IMG/VR virus record: IMGVR_UViG_3300025132_000087
Coordinates: 1-43,049 of that record
DNA from: a virus
Reading direction: 5' to 3' (one strand)
DNA length: 43,049 nt
The translations under genes were made by a program, and so were the position numbers. The stretch's first letter is position 1. Every line of letters begins with the position of its first letter. Under the pieces are notes generated by a model, which worked only from the letters and a program-made list of their open reading frames with translations, was not told where the DNA came from and made no database searches. This document shows positions 38,078 through 43,049 of this stretch, one piece after another.

Positions 38078-38848
38078 TTTTCTAATTGCAGCTCTAATTT
38101 TGCGAACCTCTTTGACTGGTATTTCGTCAAAGTTACTCCAGTTTTGAGCATCTTTATTTTGGTAAATTTCTTGCTTCCATAGAGAGCGCAAGGTTCCCTT
38201 TTTAAAGTCTTCAAAATTGTTACCCCCACCAGTATATTCTTGCCAGTCTTGAAATAGTCTTGTGTGAGGAGAAAGAATGCTTCCTATAGTTTCATCGTCA
38301 GAAAATTCAACTGATTGAGAATTTACAGCTCCTTTTGATTTATCAATCTCATCAGCTCCCACGATGTGAATATTTAGAAAATTACGAACACATCTCACAA
38401 AAGCTCTATTGCAAGCGATAGTTTCTAGGAACTTTGCTGCGAAAGAACCTGTATTTTGTAGTGTCGCATTTGCGACATCTTGGTAAACAACCCCTTGATC
38501 ATGACTTTCGTAATTAGGAGACCAAACAATCTCACAACTAGCCACAACATAAGTATCACTAAGGTGGTCGGTTTTGAATGAAACACTCTGAAATCCTCTG
38601 AGTCGAGCTAGCTCCTTAATACCACCCAGCATGATTAAAAGCTGTTTGTCATCCAAGCCCTCTGGTGAAGTAGGAACATCCTTTTTGCGAGCTTCAAACC
38701 AATCTTTATTTGGGTAAAGAAACTCTGGCTTAATCATGGCCCTCCAATTTACAGAGCCGTCCTCATTAAATTCGTATTCTGTATTTTCTAAAAGACCGTG
38801 ATCATTACGCTTGTAAAGGTCGGGGCCGTAAATCTTTTTATCACTCAT
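38072..38848 (-). CDS. Possible ssDNA-annealing/recombination protein
   Basis: 258 residues. The conserved-looking central part (about 70-160) reads LLIMLGGIKELARLRGFQSV, VVASCEIVWSPNYESHDQGV and FLETIACNRAFVRCVRNFLN. The last segment recalls the arginine/alanine helix (RAxVRxxRxxL) of Rad52-like and other phage annealing proteins, but the similarity is only my impression. Being in one operon with an SSB supports a recombination role. I start at the methionine (38848) that follows the stop of the upstream gene by one base (TGAAATG), not at 38884. Function should be held lightly. Confidence 0.5.
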   Translation of the reverse strand: MSDKKIYGPDLYKRNDHGLLENTEYEFNEDGSVNWRAMIKPEFLYPNKDWFEARKKDVPTSPEGLDDKQLLIMLGGIKELARLRGFQSVSFKTDHLSDTYVVASCEIVWSPNYESHDQGVVYQDVANATLQNTGSFAAKFLETIACNRAFVRCVRNFLNIHIVGADEIDKSKGAVNSQSVEFSDDETIGSILSPHTRLFQDWQEYTGGGNNFEDFKKGTLRSLWKQEIYQNKDAQNWSNFDEIPVKEVRKIRAAIRKL

Positions 38849-38849
38849 T

Positions 38850-39959
38850 TCAATCAGTATAAAGCATGAGTTTGTCCAAGTCAATGAAAATATCGTCTAA
38901 ATTCTTTTTCCCGTTTGCTTCAAAAAGAGAATGATATGCTTCACCGTTCTTAAAGTAAATTGTATAAGATTTTATTTTTAAATCTTTTTCGGGTAATTCG
39001 ATTTGTTTTTTATTTTCTTCTATTTTTTTTGAGTCGTCTATAAAAAGAATTTGGTTGTCAAAAAACTTATACCTTTCTTCATTAATGGTTTTCTCATCTG
39101 TGCAAAATAAGCGCAAAGTTATCCCTTTCTTTTTTGCTCTTTCGATAAACTCTGAGTCGAATCGATCACAGAAATAGTTAATGCAATTAATATTTTTTTG
39201 ACTTAAAATTTTATCCCCTAATGGCTTGTTTGTTAGAATAGAAATATTATTATTTTCGAATAAGTGGAGAGTATTTTCTTCATCATGATGTAAGTCAAAC
39301 CTAAGAACTGTTTGTTTAGATGATACCGAATATTTCTTATCTGGTACAATATGGATAAATTGTTCTTTATATTTATTGCCAATAAAAATTGTCTTTCTAG
39401 AACTCTTATTTATGCACAACTTTTTTAGAATAGCGTTAGCTATTTCCTCTGGTTTAATTAAGTTGATTTGCTTAGGCTCCTCTTTTAAAGAGTAAGATGG
39501 CTTCTTGCCGTTCCTATGAGATTCAATTATTGTATGGTTCTTTTCCGAACCCCAGACTGGACTACAAGTAGAGGCGTATGTGTGTGCGTATATCGAAACA
39601 ATAGGTTTATCAAAGGAGGAGGCAATATGAACTGGTAAACTATCTGTGCCAACATGCATAAGCCCATTCTTGATAATATAAGCAGATTGCTTGATACTGG
39701 TAGTAGCAAGAAACTTTGTGGCATTTTTTATTTTTGGTTCTTCTCCAGAGCCTATTTGAATAAACTTAATATCTGGAGCTTGCTCTTTAACTAAGCAAAT
39801 AACCTCTTCCCAATAATCGTATTCTTTAGATTGAACTTTATTATCATTATGGATGGTGATATAATTATCTTCAAGAAGAGGAAAAAAATGAGGTTTAAAA
39901 TGGGGTTCGCCAACTTTAACTCCCAAATCTTTTGCGTAAACTTCTACTAAGTGGCTCAT
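38850..39959 (-). CDS. C-terminal half of a GT9 glycosyltransferase plus an extra domain
   Basis: A 369-residue protein. Residues 1-160 match the second Rossmann domain of GT9 heptosyltransferase-like enzymes: HLVEVYAKDLGV, IKFIQIGSGEEPK and GTDSLPVHIASSFDKPIVSI (nucleotide-sugar binding). Residues ~165-369 are a different domain with LHLFENNNISILTNKPLGDK and a possible haloacid-dehalogenase-like segment (NQILFIDDSKKIEENKK); unidentified. The N-terminal GT9 domain is at the end of the upstream gene, joined by an ATGA overlap, so the enzyme is split in two chains. Confidence 0.7.
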   Translation of the reverse strand: MSHLVEVYAKDLGVKVGEPHFKPHFFPLLEDNYITIHNDNKVQSKEYDYWEEVICLVKEQAPDIKFIQIGSGEEPKIKNATKFLATTSIKQSAYIIKNGLMHVGTDSLPVHIASSFDKPIVSIYAHTYASTCSPVWGSEKNHTIIESHRNGKKPSYSLKEEPKQINLIKPEEIANAILKKLCINKSSRKTIFIGNKYKEQFIHIVPDKKYSVSSKQTVLRFDLHHDEENTLHLFENNNISILTNKPLGDKILSQKNINCINYFCDRFDSEFIERAKKKGITLRLFCTDEKTINEERYKFFDNQILFIDDSKKIEENKKQIELPEKDLKIKSYTIYFKNGEAYHSLFEANGKKNLDDIFIDLDKLMLYTD

Positions 39960-41662
39960 CTTAATTTAAATTGAGTTTTATCTTTCCCGTTGTGGTTATA
40001 GCTGTATGTTTTTTGTGTCATGCAGTGAGGAAGAAAGGCTATATCAAAAAGACCCTGATGATCCCCCCTGCCTTCAAGAACGTGCAAGTCTTCAAATGAG
40101 TTTGAATAAGGAATAACTTTATGAACAAAAGGATTATCGTTAATAAGGTCGTAAAATTCTGGTTGAGTAACAAAGAATATTTTTTTGTCGGGGTAGAGGT
40201 TTTGTAGGTTTTCCATAAGTGAGTTAGCCATTAAGACATCCCCTGCCGATCTAGGAAGAACTACGGCAATCCTCTCTTTGAGTGGGACATCTTTTAAGAA
40301 ATCCTCTACTGAGATACTAGGTTTTTTGTCCTCCTTTTCCTCTTCCTTCTTCGTTCTTATTTTAACTGACTTGATATAGTCTTTTAATTTGTCCACAGTG
40401 TTCTGTACTGAAAATTTTTCTTCAACATATCGCTTGCCCGTTTCTATAAGTTTAGATTTAGACTCTCCGTCCATTTCATAAACCTGTTGTAGCCTCTCAC
40501 AAATACTATCTGGACATGTTGTAGCTTTGATAAATTGAGTGCTTGGTTCCCTATATTCATTCCAAGCTAGAGGTAGTCCACCTTGATGCTCATATGCAGA
40601 GTCAGTCCCACAAGAGTAGTCTGTGACGAGAGTAATTAGCCCAGCAGATTTAGCTTCTTGAATAGGTAGTTCTTGACCACCGCTAGTAAACGGATGGCAG
40701 TAAACATCCATCATGTTGTATAGCTCGTTTAACTCCTTCTCTCCTACTCCCTTTCCGCTATTCTTGGTTTTTACAGATTTTTCAGAATTACACACAGAAC
40801 AGTTTTTGTCTTCTCCGAAATATGGTCGAACAAAGTAATTATCGCACTTGTGACATACATAAGTTGCCAATACGCTTCCGTCTTCAAGATCTTTTTCTTT
40901 TAGGTATCTTGGAATATCCCATCCATGATCTTTTTCTCCCCAGTCCGTATGCAGGAGGAGCTTCGCAGAGACTTTTGGGTTTTTTTCTTTAAATTTTTTA
41001 AATCCTTCCAATAGATTCGGGACAGACTTTCTTAGTTGGTTTTTAAATACAAACCCAATTACAAAATCATCTTGAAGACCGTGGAGTTTTCGTAACTCTT
41101 CTCTGTTATCCAGAGGCTTAAAGTGACTGTAGTCTACAGCTCCGTGAACAGTCTCCACTGTCTCATGACCAAGCTCCTTCATTGCCTTTTCAGCGAAGCT
41201 AGCCCAAACCAGCATTTTGTCACATTTTGGTTCCATTTCGATAGCTTGATCTAAAATAGGTAAGCTATCTAAAGTTGTCCAAATAATTTTTTTTGTTCTG
41301 TTCCACCAAGGTTTATTTTCATATTCCCTGAAAGCCCAGACATCTTCGATTCCCAAAAATACATCTGGTTTTACTTTTTCTACGATCTCATCAATTACAT
41401 AAAATCCATATTGCGCGGCTCTTTTTTTAGATGGTTCTTTTTCTATAGCACTAAGGATCTTAGGATTAGAGGGGTAAGTGCCGTAGGACTCCCAAGGTGT
41501 GCTTATGTCCCTACCATAAGGAACTCCGTTGGCAGCTTCTATGACTTCAATATCTGGATCATTATAAAGAGCGAGAAGAATATTTTTCATATTCTTCCCG
41601 AAACCCGTTACCATACGGGAATAATTAGACTGAACTAAGACTTTGATTTTAGAATGGGACAT
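39956..41662 (-). CDS. GT4-like glycosyltransferase with zinc ribbon fused to GT9 N-terminal domain
   Basis: 568 residues. Residues ~5-430 are a GT-B glycosyltransferase: TVHGAVDYSHFKP (172-184), IGFVFKNQLRKS and SGGQELPIQEAKSAG (327-341, the E-x7-E phosphate-site pattern). A zinc ribbon (C270-x2-C273, C288-x2-C291) is inserted in the second domain. After a charged linker (430-460), residues ~463-568 resemble GT9: LPRSAGDVLMANSLMENLQN. The start overlaps the SSB gene end; two earlier methionines exist. Phage glycosyltransferases may modify DNA bases, capsid proteins or host surface glycans; none can be chosen here. Confidence 0.72.
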   Translation of the reverse strand: MSHSKIKVLVQSNYSRMVTGFGKNMKNILLALYNDPDIEVIEAANGVPYGRDISTPWESYGTYPSNPKILSAIEKEPSKKRAAQYGFYVIDEIVEKVKPDVFLGIEDVWAFREYENKPWWNRTKKIIWTTLDSLPILDQAIEMEPKCDKMLVWASFAEKAMKELGHETVETVHGAVDYSHFKPLDNREELRKLHGLQDDFVIGFVFKNQLRKSVPNLLEGFKKFKEKNPKVSAKLLLHTDWGEKDHGWDIPRYLKEKDLEDGSVLATYVCHKCDNYFVRPYFGEDKNCSVCNSEKSVKTKNSGKGVGEKELNELYNMMDVYCHPFTSGGQELPIQEAKSAGLITLVTDYSCGTDSAYEHQGGLPLAWNEYREPSTQFIKATTCPDSICERLQQVYEMDGESKSKLIETGKRYVEEKFSVQNTVDKLKDYIKSVKIRTKKEEEKEDKKPSISVEDFLKDVPLKERIAVVLPRSAGDVLMANSLMENLQNLYPDKKIFFVTQPEFYDLINDNPFVHKVIPYSNSFEDLHVLEGRGDHQGLFDIAFLPHCMTQKTYSYNHNGKDKTQFKLR

Positions 41663-42227
41663 CGTCATCGTCGTCCTCAACTACGGACGCTTTAGGTGTG
41701 GATTTTTGGTAAGTTTTTTGTGGCTGATCCTGCTTATAGGCTTCTGATTTAGCAGTTAGACTCTCTTTGATGTAGTCTTCAAGCAAAACAGCTAGACATT
41801 CAGCCTCTCCAGCTTCGATTGGGAGTTTAAAGAATTGAGAAGAATTTTTTGTAACCGTCAGACCCCAAGCTGGTGATTTAAAGGTTTCTTGGCCATCTTT
41901 GTTTTTGATGATGCGGTTTTTATCCCAAGGGGTGAATTTAATGATTGTTGTTTTTTCTTCCGTTTTGTGAAAACCTACGAATGGAATCCTAGTTTTCATT
42001 GAGGACAGGAATTCTCCAGCTTCAATGTCTGTGAGCTTAATCGTAGTAGATTTGTCTGGATTCTTGGCATTCTCCTTAAAAGAACCCGTTTTACGCTCAT
42101 TATTCCAGCTGTGCTGAAGAATCATCGAGACAAAAAGAACTGGATTGCCGTTTCTGTCTTTAGTACAGTCAAAAGTGAATGCTGACCCAGTATTTTTAGC
42201 ATTAGGCTTATAAAGTGTAAATTTCAT
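41649..42227 (-). CDS. ssb: Single-stranded DNA-binding protein
   Basis: 192 residues. The body has the strand pattern of a phage OB-fold SSB, with FTLYKPNAKNTGSAFTF at the start, and aromatic residues (F18, F33, W40, W94, W121). A disordered linker leads to an acidic tip DDDDDVPF, the protein-docking tail of SSBs (canonical DDDIPF). It would coat ssDNA in replication and recombination and recruit partners. First gene of the minus-strand operon; its end overlaps the glycosyltransferase gene. Confidence 0.85.
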   Translation of the reverse strand: MKFTLYKPNAKNTGSAFTFDCTKDRNGNPVLFVSMILQHSWNNERKTGSFKENAKNPDKSTTIKLTDIEAGEFLSSMKTRIPFVGFHKTEEKTTIIKFTPWDKNRIIKNKDGQETFKSPAWGLTVTKNSSQFFKLPIEAGEAECLAVLLEDYIKESLTAKSEAYKQDQPQKTYQKSTPKASVVEDDDDDVPF

Positions 42228-42233
42228 AGAAAA

Positions 42234-42239
42234 AGTGTA
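42234..42239 (-). promoter_or_regulatory. -10 element TACACT of the SSB operon
   Basis: On the minus strand TACACT is followed by six bases (TTTTCT) and the ATG at 42227, the same spacing as the leaderless early promoters far to the left. The -35 is weak. It overlaps the plus-strand GTGTAWT motif. Confidence 0.55.
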
Positions 42240-42245
42240 TTCTTA
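42235..42245 (+). promoter_or_regulatory. GTGTAWT motif before fibre-like gene, overlapping the SSB promoter
   Basis: GTGTATTCTTA lies 20 bases before the ATG at 42266. Its GTGTA is the complement of the SSB -10, so the two promoters would compete for the same bases. Confidence 0.4.
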
Positions 42246-42265
42246 TTTAGATAATCTATTGTAGC

Positions 42266-43049
42266 ATGGCATTTACTAAAATTCAACCACAACAATTACA
42301 ATTACCTACTTTTACAAGTCCTAGTGGTGATTTTTCATTTACTGACCTTTCAACTGGGGTTCAGATTAACCTAGACAGGGAAATTGGTGGGGCGGTGAAC
42401 TTCACTCATGGTGCTAAAGTTAAGACTAGACCGATTATAACTACAGCATCTACTAATTCCATTGCTGATGATTGTTTTGTTTTAGGGGGGTCAGATAACG
42501 AGGTTACGGGGCTAAATAATGTCATTATTAATGGTGAGAGTAACACTAATGTGTCTGGAAACTTTAATACCCTCTTAAACGGGACTCAGGTGAATTTTGG
42601 AGCTTCTGGACAACAAAATACAATTTTAGCGGGAAAATTAGCGATTTTCGCTGACCAGACCACTGGAGCTGTTATATTAGCAGACCATGAAGGAACTGCC
42701 ACCAATAGCACTAACCACTCTCTATTAGTTTCTTTCGCAAGTGGAACGACTTTCCAAGAAGGTGATGTTGAGTTCAATTCCCATCTAAAAGTCGATTCAA
42801 GTCACTCTGGAATATTTAGTGGAAATTGCAAGATTGCTGGAACTTGTGATGTTATCGGCGCTGCTACCTTTGGAGATTCAGTCACGCTGAATGATAGCGG
42901 AGATGCTGTATCAGATCTTTACATTGGTTCAAGAGTAGTTGACAGTAGCGAAACTCCTGCGGCAGTTACTAATAAAGCTAATGCTCTAGTGGGTGGCACA
43001 CCCAATTTAAAAAATATACTCACGGGGACTGACGGGGGATCTATAGGAA
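42266..43049 (+). CDS. Fibre-like structural protein, 5' part
   Basis: 261 codons are visible from ATG at 42266 (MAFTKIQPQQLQLPTFTSPS) and the frame is open to the end of the window. It has repeats typical of beta-helical fibres: VLGGSDNEVTGLNNVIINGE, SNTNVSGNFNTLLNG and IFSGNCKIAGTCDVIG. Such repeats occur in phage tail fibres and trimeric adhesins. Position after the tail block supports a receptor-binding or tail-fibre role. Confidence 0.65.
   Translation, partial: MAFTKIQPQQLQLPTFTSPSGDFSFTDLSTGVQINLDREIGGAVNFTHGAKVKTRPIITTASTNSIADDCFVLGGSDNEVTGLNNVIINGESNTNVSGNFNTLLNGTQVNFGASGQQNTILAGKLAIFADQTTGAVILADHEGTATNSTNHSLLVSFASGTTFQEGDVEFNSHLKVDSSHSGIFSGNCKIAGTCDVIGAATFGDSVTLNDSGDAVSDLYIGSRVVDSSETPAAVTNKANALVGGTPNLKNILTGTDGGSIG

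Noticed and set aside
39940-39975. Programmed -1 frameshift joining the two glycosyltransferase genes
   Set aside because: The frames differ by -1, but no X-XXY-YYZ heptamer is present in the right phase near the ATGA overlap; coupled re-initiation is simpler.

Overview
The window is part of a tailed double-stranded DNA phage genome (Caudoviricetes). The evidence is a continuous plus-strand block holding a PhoH-like ATPase, a sigma-like factor, large terminase, portal, prohead protease/scaffold, major capsid protein, neck and tail proteins, a TP901-type tape measure and distal tail proteins. No sheath gene is visible between the tail tube and tape-measure genes, which favours a long non-contractile tail. 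The host cannot be named from the sequence. Most genes lack a Shine-Dalgarno site, although two plus-strand starts (10031 and 34821) have one. The early promoters look like ordinary sigma70 promoters.

Region 1 (1-8100) is all on the minus strand: about 20 small genes, mostly of unknown function, plus a DUF932 protein and a GH24 endolysin. Most promoters here have the form TTGNNN-N16/17-TANNNT and sit exactly 6 nt before the ATG, so the transcripts should be leaderless or nearly so. The block is divided by six copies (R1-R6) of a ~100 bp composite palindrome: two related hairpins around a G/C-rich core, with an A-tract on the left and a T-tract on the right. Three copies are preceded by a plus-strand promoter that would transcribe the repeat itself. 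Two tRNA-like RNAs lie near R5. One (5905-5970) is a 66-nt RNA with the diagnostic features of the tRNA-like domain of tmRNA (ssrA), including the G3-U70 alanine identity pair and an encoded CCA, but with no tag-encoding mRNA-like part. It overlaps the stop codon of a small membrane-protein gene.

Region 2 (8083-8306) is a divergent intergenic region. Region 3 (8307-38077, plus strand) is the DNA-packaging, head and tail block. It is divided by two strong intrinsic terminators and repeated GTGTAWT motifs just upstream of gene starts, which are candidate late promoters for the encoded sigma-like factor.

Region 4 (38072-42227, minus strand) is a tightly overlapping four-gene operon inserted into the tail block. 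It encodes a ssDNA-binding protein, a GT4-type glycosyltransferase with a zinc ribbon fused to half of a GT9 enzyme, the other half of the GT9 enzyme, and a possible recombination protein. Region 5 (42266 to the end, plus strand) is the start of a fibre-like structural protein that runs off the window.
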